DNA of 64,000 nt from Dillenia suffruticosa (taxonomy: Eukaryota > Streptophyta > Magnoliopsida > Dilleniales > Dilleniaceae): contig JAVTVX010000035.1 in the NCBI GenBank assembly GCA_033439265.1, forward strand, positions 20,858,001-20,922,000, read 5' to 3'. The notes under the pieces are model-generated. The model worked only from the letters and a program-made list of their open reading frames with translations. It did no database searches and was not told where the DNA came from. Position numbers and translations under genes: made by a program. Of this stretch, positions 1 to 12,746 are shown piece by piece. Position 1 is the stretch's first letter; every line of letters starts with the position of its first letter.

Positions 1-275
1 TGAGTTCATTAGGTTTATGGTGTATGGTTAGAACCAGTGACCGGTTATGAAGCATGGATACACTAAAAATGGAAGTTGTGAACATGTCGAACACTGTATC
101 AAACACAAAACTTGAAAAACACATATCGGATGTGCCACATGACATATAGGTGTTAATCTTATATAGTTTAGCATATTAATAAAAGTCTCTCTCCTTCCAA
201 GAGTACCATATAGTACTAGTCAGAATTGAACAATTTGCCAATTTCGAAAATTTTTTAAGCAAAATTTATTATTAT

Positions 276-472
276 TTTTTTTGGTACCATAGTTTGATCA
301 CTACCTAGTATTTGAAGTTTTACCCCGACTAATCAAAATCGATCGCTGTAAGGCCTACTTTGTGAAGGCGGATCTCTCAACATTATTTTTTCCGTGCCCA
401 GGGGGAGGCGAACTCTCGACCTAGTTAAGGGATGAAGGTGATCATCCCACCTACGCTTACAAGTATCAGTAA
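276..472 (-). mobile_element. tRNA-derived SINE, copy 1 (family A)
   Basis: Read on the minus strand, this has a tRNA-like head with a B-box-like GAGAGTTCGCCTCCC, a body ending in a conserved tail (ACTTCAAATACTAGGTAGTG) and a short A-rich 3' end. It is flanked by near-identical 15-bp direct repeats, AAAATTTATTATTAT at 261-275 and AAAATTTGTTATTAT at 473-487, read as a target-site duplication. The same body recurs at 621-817, 17517-17676 and 53448-53663 and, more diverged, at 6791-7000. It has no coding capacity, and retroposition by a LINE machinery is inferred. Confidence 0.8.
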
Positions 473-620
473 AAAATTTGTTATTATACATATAATATAA
501 ATATGTTTCTGTAGTTGTATTTACTTTTCAGCAGGCTTAGACCATATTTTTGGGCCCAAGGCCCAATCAGATCTGATCCAAGATAGCCTTCCAAGTGTAG
601 ACATCCGTATAGAAATAGAC

Positions 621-817
621 TTTTTTTTTTGTCCCTATGATTAGGTCACCTTTCAGTATCCAAAATTTCATCCTGACTAATCCGGATTGACTTAACTATC
701 GGGTCTCATTTGAGGGGAAGATCTCCCAACATTGTTTTTTCCGTACTCAGGGGGAGTCGAACTCCCGATCTGATTAAGGGACGAAAGTATTCTTTCCACT
801 TACGCCAACAAATGTTG
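621..817 (-). mobile_element. tRNA-derived SINE, copy 2 (family A)
   Basis: On the minus strand the head reads TTGGCGTAAGTGG (A-box-like), followed by GGGAGTTCGACTCCC (B-box-like), as expected for an internal RNA polymerase III promoter. The body matches copy 1 and ends in an A tract (T10 at 621-630 on the plus strand). The flanks GTATAGAAATAGAC (607-620) and GTATAAAAATACAGAC (818-833) look like a slightly decayed target-site duplication. Confidence 0.8.
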
Positions 818-833
818 GTATAAAAATACAGAC

Positions 834-2492
834 TCTAATCAAGGAAGAACAAAGATAAAACTGCAAGCAAGGGTGCAGTAGCAACCTGATCAAATTGACA
901 AGAATTACCCTATGTTTATGGTTAGATATTTAACCAACTCATTTAACATTCATATTGATTCCCACATAAAAAATTAGAGGTTTTAGAGACCTGACATGCT
1001 TTGCCAGTTAAAAGGGTCCTGCAAGTTGCTGTACTGGCTTTAATATGACCGTTGGTACCATATATGCAAAGTCTTGAAAATCTAAAGCCATGGAGGTGCC
1101 AAGAAGAGAATAAAGCCTAACATAGCCATTTGATGGACATCAATCAGTTATAACTGAATAATCCACAAAAGAGGGCATCTTAAATCTCAACTTATATGAG
1201 TTTTACATTTCATCAAAGAAGGGGAGGGGGGAAGAGAAGAAAGAGGACAAGTTCTTTTCAGCCTGGTTTAGTCGGTCAAAAGCGTCATGCACCCAAATGC
1301 AGCATATGATATATGAAAGTCACGTACAAGGATTAGTAACATTGTGATTGCCAAAGGCTTCTTCAACAATAACAGGGTTGAGCGTTATGATGACAATAAT
1401 AATAACCAAAAAAAAAAAAAAAAACCAAGCAACAACAAACACAAGGCAAGAAAGCCGCATAAGCAAAATAACCTTGACTCAAATTCAGTGAAAATAATAG
1501 TTTTGGGTTCCCAACCTACAATTAGTTTCTATTACAACAAATAGGTTGAAATTGTTTCACTATATAATTTTGACAAAATCATAGTAAAACATGAACATGG
1601 AAAAGTTGGGCCCAAGTTACAGTGAGATAGGACTGCATAACAAGACTAAGGATGTAACAGCAAATTGAGTCATAATATTTAGCTGCTTAATATAATTGAT
1701 ACTTCAAGGCCCTATTATAATACTAACTTAAGAATCCTAAACACTTCCTTCAAGCAAGGTAAGTTGCACAAATTTCTCCAAGTGAACCCGATGTGGTCCA
1801 TTTTAATGTACATTTTGCATCAGTTACTTCAATCCAAGAAATTGGTATAACTTCCAACTATTTTTCACATCATTTACTGCTTCAGCGTGTATAGCTTCAC
1901 AAATACAGTCGCTAAAGCTATTTGAAGAAGTAGCATATACCACAAAGTGCACAACAGCTTGAATAATCAGCTGCAGCACCTACATCAACAGTCCAGATGT
2001 CTCATAAAAAATCTAGCATCTAAGTACTAGTATAACACATTATCAGATTAATGCAGCAGAAGAATAGTAGTTTTAGGCTTCTACTTGATTTTATTAATTT
2101 TGTAGAAAATTTTCTACTTTATTTCTTTAAGGATTTGATCTAATCTAGATTCTACATTTTTAAGGCCTATAAATATAATGCTAGGGTTATGTTATAGGAA
2201 GGCTTTGATAAATCAAATGAAGAATAGAATCATGAATCCGTGGTATGTGTTCTTATCCCTCACTCTATGATTCTTGCTTTTCAACCAAATCTCCCTCTAC
2301 TCTTCTTCTAACCCTGGTGGTTCTCTACTCATTTGATTCTCGATCATGGATGGTGATCAAAAGTAACATCAGCATGGTAATGAGAAGTTTGGCCCATTCT
2401 CAGGACCAAACTAAAGAGGAGAAAATAGTTATTTGCAGAGAAAACAGGTCGAGGCTTTATATAGACAGCTTACACTTACCAGAGCTATTCCT
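834..2492. other. Intergenic, no gene seen; possible LTR remnant at 2060-2300
   Basis: No spliced or single-exon gene is supported here. The open frame at 1344-1544 is Asn/Lys-rich low-complexity translation of an A-rich stretch. The stretch around 2060-2300 has a TATA-like element (CCTATAAATATAA) and wording reminiscent of plant Copia LTR ends, but no partner LTR or coding remnant is visible, so this is only a suspicion. Confidence 0.4.
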
Positions 2493-5400
2493 TTAAGAGC
2501 CTCTCCAATGCCTTAACTTGCATATTCCACGACGGGTTTCTGTGAAAGAGTCACGGATAGATTGTAACATGAGGCACACAGCAGGAATCTGAGCCAATTC
2601 TTCATGTTGCTCCTGCAATATCATATGGAGCTGTCAGTTCAATTTCAAATAAATTTCCAACATGCACTCCAAAAAAAAGTGACACCAAACGTAGTACCAC
2701 TTCAACTAGACGTTCTTCTATACCCCTAGAGCTTGAATCTGGAGGCATGAATATCTTTCCATAAGCAGTCCTCAAGCTCCTAATCTGGAACATTACAAGA
2801 GGAATATATCAGGATTTCAATACAGAATTCACATGCTAGCCATTCACAACATGCCCAAGTATAAGCATTCATCTGTGGCTTAGGAGGATGTTAAAAATTA
2901 AATAGACAATCTCTCGAGGTTGGCCATTGCAGAGAGTACGAGATTTGAAACTGCAGTATGGCCATCCTTGGACTAAGAAAGAGAGAAATGTCCAATAGTC
3001 TATATATTTTTCAACAAGTACGAAAGCCCTCTGATAAACAAGTAAAGCCACTCCTAGAACCAACATAAAGCTAATCATAGCAAGTAAAAATAGTCTAAGT
3101 AATGCCCATGATTCCAACAGTATCGGTACAGCTTCATTCACTTTCAAATGTGGAGCATAATATTCATTTATTAACTTAAACAAAAACCAGAAAGAAACTC
3201 ATTTCTACAAAGTAACAATCCATTCAGTCTGACAAATTTAGCAATCACAATGTTTTTCTTCTGCACAAATTTTACAACTTTGTTTAATCAATGTCTGCAA
3301 GCTTTTCTACGAGTACTACTTCAAATCTCAATGTTTATACTTGATACTAAAGCAGGCCATCTTCTCAATTTGCAAAACAAGTGTTAAGTTGTCTAATCAA
3401 TAATGAAAATGGATAAAATAAATTCATCTATCTATCCTATCCTTCCAAGGAACTATAGAAACCTTCCATAAAACAATTGAAATTGAGATTTTCCCCACCT
3501 CTTTACTTGAAAAACCATTTCGCCGAAGACCCTCCAGATTCAGACCTCGAAGTTCTGCTCTTTCCCCAGTCACCAGCGTATACTTTGGGACATCTTGTGA
3601 GACCTTCAAATGTGTGCTTTAGAAATGATAATGTGACACAAGCAAAGAATGGTGTTTAGGTATGTAAGTGGTGCAAATTCTGTCCATGGTCTCAGATAAA
3701 GAGAATCTAGCTGTGGGGATTATTAAGGAGATACTGTTTCAATATTTCACTGAAGCATTGGACATAAGTCCATAATATCAGTCAGCCCTTCGAGTGCACC
3801 ATCATTTCACATGGCAAGTCATGTGTTTCTGGGTTTGCGCTAAATCACTAGTTTTATTTCCTACATCATCCTAGTTACAAAGGATATGACTATCATGTGG
3901 CAACTGAGCTAGAAAGAGAGATATTCATACCACAGAACCACCACCAACAAAAGAAAAGGCTCCAATATGACAAAATTGATGCACGACAATGGCCCCTGCA
4001 GTGTGAGCATAGTCCTAGAAATAGATAAGCACTTAATCAGATACTTTATAAATGATCATGCTACATAAAATATTCCCACTTTATTGGGAAACAACGAACT
4101 TACTTCAACCACTACATGACCTGCTAGAAGAGTATTATTTGCAAAGATGATGTTGTTTCCCACTTTGCAGTCATGAGCAACATGGCAAGATCCCATGATC
4201 AGATTGTTACTGCCAATAACCTGGTTGTCAATGCTTGTCAGAACACTGCCAAAATAGCCTAAATAGGATTAAGGAGCTACATCACAGATTCCTTAAACAA
4301 AGAGTAGATATAAAATAGAGATAGAAATTAAAATAAAAAAAGAGGAAAAAAAAAAAGAGGAAAGAAAGAAAGAATCAGAAGCTAAAATGGCCTACAGTTC
4401 TTTCAGTTGACTTTGATGAGCGGTGGATAGAAGCATATTCTCTAATTTCATTGTTGTCACCAATATCAAGAAAACATTCATCCCCCATCTGCAAAATGCA
4501 AAAAAGAGCTACTGGGGAAAATGAAATACAGCAATCAAATTGAAGTACCAAACTTTAGTATATCACAAGTAGGGGGGAAAAAAAAGGAATATCAACACAG
4601 TTATCTGTAAAGAGGCTAATGGATATGAAAAGTCCTCGGATGGAACAAGTTGCCATGAACACTGTAAACCAACCTTGTATTTCTTATCTTGGCATTTGAG
4701 ACCAACAACAGCATGATGTCCTATAATATTATTGCATCCAATCACTGTGCGGCCAGGAAGATCATCACCAACAACAGCACCACTGCCTGACATTGTTTAA
4801 GATATCTATTCACTTATTACTGGCTAATAGAATGAAGGAGGACAGTTCTAATTATTGGGAAGATGAGATCAAGACTCACGTCATTATAATGCACTGGTCC
4901 CCAATTTCTGTGTCTCCAAATATGTGGCTTCCTGGATATAGTTGGCAAGCATTACCCAGCTTTGCAGAAGATCCAACCGTACAAAAAGGACCAATCGACA
5001 CTCCCTGCAAACCAATGCACAGACACCAACATCACAAAGAAAACTAACATACGAATTAGGATGAAGAGAAACCCTAATTTGAAATCATTTACAGTGTTGA
5101 TTGTCCATGCTAATAAGTTCAACCTCAGATTCCAATTCTAATATCGAATCAGACAAAAAACAATATTCAGTTCTAAACAGAGATTTTTTTCTGTAGTTTT
5201 AAAGAACTGAAGTCTCGCGAACATTCTCGGTCAATTCATCCGAATTTTTCAACTTATGAAACCCAAATCTAAAATTCCAAAGTAGAATATTCAAAGAAGG
5301 AGAAAATTTAAGAGAAGAAAAAAGAATATCACCTGCCCAATAACAGCATTAGGATGAACAATCGCACTTGGGTGAATGAAACTAGGGTTTTCTTCCGCTT

Positions 5401-5555
5401 CCGAAGCATCTGCAAAACACACATAAAAAACGCACCTTAGATGGAATCAATAAACAAAAGGGGAGATAGAGAGAGAGAGAGAGAGTACAAGAAAACGTTC
5501 TGATGAAGCGTCGGAGAAATGGGAGAGGTCTGCGAAGACTTATAAGTGAAGACAT
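2493..5555 (-). CDS. LPXA: LpxA-type UDP-N-acetylglucosamine O-acyltransferase, mitochondrial
   Basis: Ten exons join in frame into a 327-residue protein: 5489-5555, 5333-5409, 4880-5004, 4674-4782, 4396-4488, 4104-4220, 3931-4014, 3499-3603, 2698-2784 and 2493-2612. The start [16 protein letters not shown] is Arg-rich, fitting a mitochondrial presequence. The body is a hexapeptide left-handed beta-helix ([44 protein letters not shown]), with the LpxA-typical [14 protein letters not shown] and [16 protein letters not shown], where the conserved His residues of the family lie. The C-terminal helical part includes [19 protein letters not shown] and [14 protein letters not shown]. The family transfers a 3-hydroxyacyl chain from acyl carrier protein to UDP-GlcNAc, the first step of lipid A-like synthesis, in plants in mitochondria. 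The length is normal for plant LpxA and no lesion was seen. Intron 1 carries a GA repeat near 5469-5485. Confidence 0.95.
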
Positions 5556-6212
5556 TATGTTTGTAGAAATGCGTCTATGGGTTGCTCTGATTTATTCTTA
5601 TTGATGCCGGGAGCTTCTTTCCTTGGTAGAAAGTAATACGAGCCATCCAATTGATTTCGCTTTCTGAGTGATGAACGGTCCTGGTTAAAAGATGTGCTCA
5701 CCCGCGGCTATGCTCGAATTTGAATTTACAAAAAGCCAAAAAGGGACACTTGGGGCCCAAGACAGGTTACAAGGATGTGTGATGAGATGACCAAACCCAA
5801 TCAGGTTGGAATTAAAGTAGTGACAAATTTAGAATTTATAATATAATTAAGGTTTTCGAACTTAACCCTTATTATACTTTTACATTTATGACTTAAAATT
5901 TGTAGCCAAGCGTAACGAGGCAAGTAACACACCTAATACTTGGATAGATGCCAAGAAATGCATAGTGTCCAAATAGAAAATTTGTATGCGTGGACGAAGT
6001 ATCGGCTCACGGTGGATGCATCTAAGTCTATAGATCAAATTGGGCAATTTAAACACGAAAATAGGGAACACAATATCCGATGATTCTGTCATCTCCTCTG
6101 TGTACCAAAAGTATCGAAAATGGAGGTTTTGAAATGGAAGAAATCTTTTTTAAAATTTTAAATGTTATATTTATTTTTAGGCTCTTTATTTTAAAAAGAA
6201 CAAATTTAGTAA

Positions 6213-6247
<35 letters not shown>

Positions 6248-6790
6248 AATATATTCCCTCTATTTCCTTCTAACCAAATTTGATTTTTTATTTTATTTCT
6301 CTTTTCCTCCATTTTTCATTACATTTTTTCATTATCAAATGCAATTTTTAATATTATCTCTCTTCCCTCCCTTACCCATTTTTTTCCTTCCTTTTCCTTG
6401 CTTTCCTTTACCTCTCTTTCTCATCCTTTCCTTATTTATCCAAAAAAAAAAAATTTACCCAAAATAGAATCCCTTTCCTTTGAGGTCTCACAAAGTACAA
6501 AATATGAATTTATTTTATTTTTGGGCACATACAAAATGAAAATTTTAAAACTGGTAAATCACGACTTTCTTAATCCATTTCCTTACGCTAGTTCCATACT
6601 CTTTCCATGAAAAATATAATAGTGAAAGAATTATAAATGTTTAACTCCCCTATTTCTTACCATATACGACTTAAATTCTACAAATCCACCAAACAAGGAA
6701 ACCATTCTACAGCATAATGAGATGGAAATTTTCGAATGGCCCTTTGAGAGCCTTCTAAAGATTTCTTCTCTAGATAGCATGCTTGTACTC
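5556..6790. other. Intergenic between LPXA 5' end and kinase 3' end; TA microsatellite
   Basis: There is no supported gene. A TA dinucleotide repeat occupies about 6216-6244, followed by pyrimidine-rich AT DNA to about 6430. The open frames at 6049-6312 and 6080-6283 are translations across the TA repeat. The first 150-200 bases next to 5556 should hold the LPXA promoter, but no element can be assigned with confidence. Confidence 0.5.
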
Positions 6791-7000
6791 TTTTTTTTTT
6801 TTTTTAATGCCCCGGGTTTAGATCCACCATCCATTATCTGGGGTTTTGCCTTGACTTATCTGAACCAACCTGCAGTAGGACCCCTTTTTAGAGGGAGATC
6901 TCTCAAAGTGATTTTTTTCCGTTCCCATTACAAATCGAACCCAAGCATGGTTAAAGGGTCTCAGTGCCGATGCCCTTTTCCACCAAGCCAACCAACTTCC
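6791..7000 (-). mobile_element. Diverged SINE (family A-like) inside the kinase terminal exon
   Basis: On the minus strand the head reads TTGGCTTGGTGGAAAAGGGC (good A box), followed by GGGTTCGATTTG (B box), then GAGAGATCTCCCTC and a long A tract (plus-strand T run from about 6791). Flanks near 6777-6790 (GCATGCTTGTACT) and 7001-7013 (GTATACTTGTACT) look like an eroded target duplication. The body is clearly more diverged than the other copies. The overlapping kinase frame ends inside it, at the stop codon 6951-6953. Confidence 0.72.
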
Positions 7001-10000
7001 GTATACTTGTACTTCTAGCATTGAGCTTCTTCTCTCTGAACCCCTTTTGAGCCTCAGGCTTTACCGGGCCACTGAAATGATGCTTTCCTTGCTGCTCCTG
7101 CTGTTCCTTCCACTTCCTTTCCCTGTTGGAGCCCACTGTGTCCAAAATGATGCCACTTTCCAACATCCGGAGCACCTTCAATTTGCAGAATAAATGTTGA
7201 CTCAGAAAATACATGTTTAAGAGACCAGAGAATATATTATAAAGGATGTAGTGACACCAAAAAGTTTTAAGAAATTTACATTATTATAAGTTAGTAAATG
7301 TTGTACTATGTCGCATTTAAAAACCATAAACCATGACATGGATCAATCATTTTTAAAATTGTTGGCATAATAACAATTACCATGATCGTGGGAGAAATGA
7401 TGAAATGAATTTTAAGTGGCATGAAAAATGTTGATGGATATACGGTAGTTAATTAAGTTTTGCCTAGGAATAACATCTCAAATCCCCAAACCTGAGACAA
7501 GCGAGGCCTTGAATGAGGATCCCTTTGTATGCATAAGAAGGCACAGGATAGCATGCAATGAACTTCTTGATCAGAGTAGCAGTTTTCTAGCCGCGGGTCA
7601 ACCAATTCACCAATGGCATGCACTTCTATCAAGGGCCGTGCCTGCACCAAGATTACACCATTAGCTACATCACCCTAGAGGAACCACTCAAAGACCAATA
7701 CAGATGGTATTAGTTATCCGTCCTACATATGAAAGTGCAGACTCATAGACTGACGTCAAGACGTCTAATTCATACCCACTCAGTAAGGCACTGCTGGCCC
7801 TTTGGACGATTAATGTCAATGGCTTTCCGTCCTGTAACAAGCTCCAATAGTACCACCCCAAATGAATACACATCAGCCTTTTCTGTGATTTGGCCACTCT
7901 GGGCATATTCTGGTGCCAAGTACCTAAAACATGGAAAGTTGATAATATATGCATTGCAGCTCACTGAAAGTCATCCTAGGAACTGAATAGCATGCATCAG
8001 GCTTACCCAAAAGTTCCCAGCACTCTTGTTTCAACACCAGTGTCTCCATCTGGTTGCCACCTTGCCAGTCCAAAATCTCCAACCTACACAACAGGAAGTA
8101 GAAATTAGATCCCATGTCCCGAAATAGAAAATAAAACATCATTCTGCAGCAACATACCAGATTCCTACTGTTAAGTTACAAAAATCAATACATAGTCATT
8201 GCAGAATATCTCAAACATTTCAATTGATCCGTTGTCGTCCAGCGGTTAGGATGTCTGGCTTTCACCCAGGAGACCCGGGTTCGATTCCCGGCAACGGAAG
8301 GTATTTTTGTTGAATTAATGGGGATAGTTTATTTTTACTTTTTTTTTCTCCTCCTATCTCCTATAATGGTCTCAAACGGGTCTCTTGACCATTTAAATTT
8401 TTCTACTCTGTTTTACCACACGCAGCAGATGCCTGGAAAGAACTCAGAGAACATATGAGCATGAAATGCTTTAAATGATTTAAAAAAAAAATACAAACAA
8501 ACAAACAAACAAAAACAAAACAAAAGGAAAGGAAAAGGAAACAGCAGGAAGATGGCATACCAATGGCTCAAAATCATGGGTGACAAGAATATTATTTGGT
8601 CGCATATCTCTGTGCACAATACAGCCTACTCTACATTCTTCATGAAGATATCTCAACCCTCGAGCAGCTCCAACTGCAATTTTCTGTCGAGAAGACCATT
8701 TTAATGGATTCTGTCTACAGCCTGCAAATTGCAAATCCTACATTAGTTCTTTCCAGAAACCATCATAATGAGCTTTCTTTCCAGAAATTTACAAAGGGTG
8801 ACAAGAAAAACTATTGACAACAACTAGTTCACAGTAAACCAAATTTTCAAGGACCAAGAACCTAAATACCGGAGCCACAAGAAGACCAATACAATTTGTT
8901 GTTACACAAAATGGTAATCCTGCGCAGTTAAATACATAAAAGGCACGCAGGCACACATACACACACGCAGGCACACATACACACTCGCATATGCAAATAT
9001 ATTTAATTAATCTGCTCCTCTAGCAAGAGCAAGAAAGCAAAGCATCAAGAGAGGAAACAGCAAAAAGCAAAGCAGCTAAAATTCTGTAATAATGCAAGAT
9101 GTTGGATTTCCAGCAAAGAATTCCAGGCGTATAATTTTTGGGAAAAAGTTAATCTAATGGAAATGTGTTTACCATAAAGATGAGAATCCAATGAACCATT
9201 GCAGATATACTCATAAACTAACAATCTTCTTTTATCCTCCACACAGAAACCAATCAGCATCACAACATTACGGTGCTGTGCACAGCTTAAGACTTCAACT
9301 TCTGAGCAAAACTCACGATCTCCTTGAGAGCTAGCTAATTTATGTTGCTTTACAGCAACAACCTGACCATCTGGAAGCACACCGCGATGAACAGAACCAT
9401 ATCCACCTTCTGCTAGGAAATTAGACTCTGAAAATCCACCTGTAGCAATTTCAAGCTCACCATAGGTAAATGAAATCGGAGGTTTTCCAAATACAGGAGC
9501 CTTGTGTTGACATATTGAACACAATGGCGGTGGCCCAGAAGGTACATTTCTTGATAATCCAATATTTTCTTGCAATTTTTTGCTGACGAGCAGATCAAGT
9601 CGGTTGTTCAGCTTTCTTGTTTTGGCTTCTTGATCAAGTTTACAGAACTTCTCATGCAAAGCCTTAGCTGTGGAAGTTGGAGGCTTGCATGTGGCTCTTA
9701 GCAAGTTTTCCGGCATTGGTTTTGAAAAATCACCATATGAGTTTCGGGAATTAACTTTCCATGTCTGGAGGCATGGACTAATTGAAGGAGAGCTTAGTTT
9801 TTCACTGTCTGTGTCAGATTCAGATTCATCTACATCCTTGATTTCCATGGCATTAAAACACTCCAGTTTCTTTGTCTCCCCAACGATTTCCGAGGAAAAA
9901 AATGGGGAAGTCCCTGGATCTGAACTTGATACTGATGATGCCCCAACATCAGTTACTGTGAAAGGGGTTCCTTGCTCTGGACTACTTGCTGGAGTGACAG

Positions 10001-11509
10001 CTGGTACTGGAATCTCATCAAACATATCAAAATTCTTCGCCGAATAATCGGCAGACGCTTCAAACTCATATGGTAAGAGGGATGCTACAGAGTCCGTCTT
10101 TGGTAATCCAACCAAATTCAAGCGAAGAAACTTTGGTTGAGATTTTTTTATGGCTACAACATTACATTGCAACTCTTCTATGCAGCGTCTTCCCTCATGT
10201 TTTAGATTTCTGCATAGAAATATGAACAGTATATTGAGCAAATTAGATGAAAGATAATGAACAGAAGAACCCAGATCATACAAAAAACTACAATTATTTC
10301 TATCCTTGTATGTTCAGAATTGCATGCCTTTATATTAACAAAGAAAGTTTGTGCTGTAACAGTACTTGTCCAATATGACCCAGTTTGTCTGAGCTTTCTT
10401 AGCTTCCGCAGCTACAACTCCACTTGGAAAGCCAGACACAATTTTGATCTTCAATCTTACCTGTGAAGAGAAGTGGCAAATAGGATGCAGTCAAAACTAA
10501 CTAGGAGGAAGCAGAGAAAGAGGAAGGAGGGATGGACAGAGAGAGATTCACAAGCTGACCTTGCTGGGGTCATAAAAATAATTAAGTTGAAACATCATTT
10601 GCGAGCACAATTCTCTGATATCGTCCTTCTGGTCTGACATGGTTCCAGAATGAGACCAGTTGTGACCACTGGTGCAATCAGCAGTGAACCTCGATAACTG
10701 CCACAGTCTTTTACCTGAGAAGAAGATCGCAATTATCACTCAACAAGAAGCATGGCCAGGAATTGCTGGAAAAGTTTCTAGCGTGAAAATTAAATGACTT
10801 GAGTGTTAACAACTCAGTTCAGTTCCTAGTTAATAAATTAAAAAACAAAATAACGAAAATTACGAAACAAATGTCATAAGATGATGCTAAAATTGTATTG
10901 TATGATCTTCAAACCAGACGTGACAAGTATTTTTACCAAATCACTTGGATTCTAGAATTGAGATTTGGGTGTTGCTCAATTTTATGTTCATATGCTCCAG
11001 GATTCACTAATGACAAATCTAAGGAATTCCACAAAGAAAAATCCTGAAGAAAATGGAAAAGGGAGTCCTGGTCAAGAAGGTCAGAATGTAGATACCACAA
11101 ACATGTTATTACAATGATAACGTAAATTTCAACTAGAGAACTCATAATCAACTCCAATTTTGGACTTGGACAATTTAATTATCGGTACGATCAAATGCAG
11201 CAAGTCTAAGTCTTAGTTAAGAAGTAAGTTACTGGGCATAAAGTTATGAGTTAGTTGAAAAGGCTCACTGAAAAAGAAAAGGATAACAAAAACAATAGCG
11301 AGGGAGGGAGGGGGAGAGAGAGAGAGACCAGAGGTGTTTGCAGGGATGACAACCAGAAGCTTGATGCAATCCCCGGGTTGAACAACATGATTCAAAGCCC
11401 AAACCAAAGCATCTTTTGGGATTTCTTTAGAAGCTTTAACAGCAACAGCCACAACTTTATCAGCATCCCCTAAATTCGTCTCCTTACCAAAATTCTCTTG
11501 AAAATTCAT
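6951..11509 (-). CDS. Usp-domain receptor-like cytoplasmic kinase (At5g56790/At1g55200-like)
   Basis: Nine exons give 742 residues in frame: 11329-11509, 10560-10714, 10366-10460, 9173-10209, 8561-8721, 8007-8083, 7776-7923, 7492-7641 and 6951-7175. The start is the ATG at 11507-11509 (MNFQENFGK); the frame upstream only offers GTG. Residues 15-150 are a Usp-like domain ([20 protein letters not shown]). A Ser-rich linker follows, then a kinase domain from about residue 385: glycine loop [11 protein letters not shown] (about 412), VAVK lysine (about 430), HRDMRPNN (about 526), DFG (about 546) and [28 protein letters not shown] replaces the usual HRDLKPEN. Close homologues are often annotated 'inactive protein kinase', but Lys, HRD Asp and DFG are all present, so activity cannot be excluded. 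The function is not established. The last 16 or so residues are SINE-encoded, and intron 5 holds a tRNA gene. Confidence 0.93.
8228..8299 (+). tRNA. tRNA-Glu (anticodon UUC)
   Basis: This is a 72-nt cloverleaf. The acceptor stem TCCGTTG (8228-8234) pairs with CAACGGA (8292-8298), leaving discriminator A8299. The D arm is CGTCCAGCGGTTAGG. The anticodon loop CTTTCAC carries TTC. The T arm is CCGGGTTCGATTCCCGG. A T-rich tract follows at 8303-8309 and a longer one at 8338-8347, usable as a Pol III terminator. No intron and no encoded CCA are seen, as normal for a plant nuclear tRNA-Glu. It lies antisense within intron 5 (8084-8560) of the kinase gene. Confidence 0.97.
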
Positions 11510-11548
11510 CTCATTTATCAACAAATTCCACACCTTGAACCCACTTCA

Positions 11549-11564
11549 GCGCGCGCGCGCGCGC
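11549..11564. repeat. Alternating GC dinucleotide tract in kinase 5' leader
   Basis: Eight GC units lie about 40 bases upstream of the kinase ATG on the transcribed side. Alternating purine-pyrimidine GC tracts of this length can adopt Z-DNA; any effect on expression is inference. Confidence 0.85.
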
Positions 11565-12746
11565 ACTCTGCTTCAAAATCAAAACCCAAAAATCATTCTA
11601 CGAAATCCAAACTTCAACCTCAATTTCGCAGGCACCCACTACTTCAGAATTCAACCCCCATCAAGTTTCCAAGTGAGAACCCATAAATTGTCCTACGAAA
11701 TATATCATATTCTTGAAACAAAATCGAAACCGTAATTTCAGTTTAGCACACACCTAGTACCTCAAAATTGAAAACCCATAAATGTTTCAGCAAAATCTGA
11801 TCAAATCACTAAAACCCAACAACAAATGGAAGATTGAAGTTAACCCCACAAACCCATTTTGGCTAAAGGTTTGTGGAACACTAAAAGGGTTTGATTTAAT
11901 CAAAATCTTGGAATCTAAAACCCTAAAAAATAAAGTGAAAACCCCAAAATATTGAAATAGCAAATATACCGGAGGGTAACTAGTCACGACAAACAGCTGA
12001 TCCAAAACACATGTAACATTGCAGGTAAGAACAACAACACACAATGAAGTCCATTTAGAATCATTCTTGTCATTAAGCCCTTCAAAAAAGTTTATTTAGA
12101 CTCCTTAAAATGCGGTTGTCTTGGGATGGTAGCTCGGAATTTTTAGTTTATTTTCACATTTTTTGGCGCCGCAAGTTGTGTCCAGGCTTGAAGGGCATCT
12201 TGCCAAAATATGCTTCCAATTTGAAATAATTTTCTAGTTGATGTTTGAAATAATCTTTAATAATTGTACCAATATTTTTTTATGTCGTTGTAGACATGAC
12301 TTTTTAAATATCTTTAAATAAACCAATATAAGAATATAAAATTTTGTAATCTAAAATTAATTTTACTTTATATGGACAGGGTTTTAGATTTATTTTAGAA
12401 GCAATCTTATTTTAATAAAAAAAAATAGAACCCTTTATATATTATCTACTTTTAAGTTCATATATTTAATGAAATAACTTAAATATTAATTAAATTAAAT
12501 TAAACTGTATATTTGACATAACAATTAAAATTTTATCACTAAATTATAAATTTAAATAATTTTTTATAAATTATCCATATCTATATTAATTATATTAAAT
12601 TTAATTAAATCGAATTAAATTAAATATCGAGAGATAAAGTTTTCACGACCTATATTGTCACCGGTGTATATGACTTAAATTCGGTATCCAAGAGCCAGCG
12701 GTGTTCATTTTAAATTTAATACTATCCCCCTTTATATATATTTAGA
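11565..12746. other. Kinase 5' flank and AT-rich intergenic DNA
   Basis: The part up to about 12050 is C- and A-rich with short repeated phrases such as AAAACCC, probably the 5' UTR or promoter of the kinase, possibly with an upstream leader intron. From about 12240 to 12640 the DNA is very AT-rich. No gene was supported on either strand. Confidence 0.45.

Noticed and set aside
8937..8993. CA/CG-rich short repeats as a CRISPR-like or regulatory array
   Set aside because: A simple microsatellite of GCACACATACACA words in kinase intron 4; no spacer structure.
9670..10047. 125-residue plus-strand frame
   Set aside because: Shadow of kinase exon 4 on the opposite strand.
11510..11533. Upstream start for the kinase frame at 11533
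   Set aside because: The codon there is GTG; the first ATG in frame is at 11509, which fits the family start.
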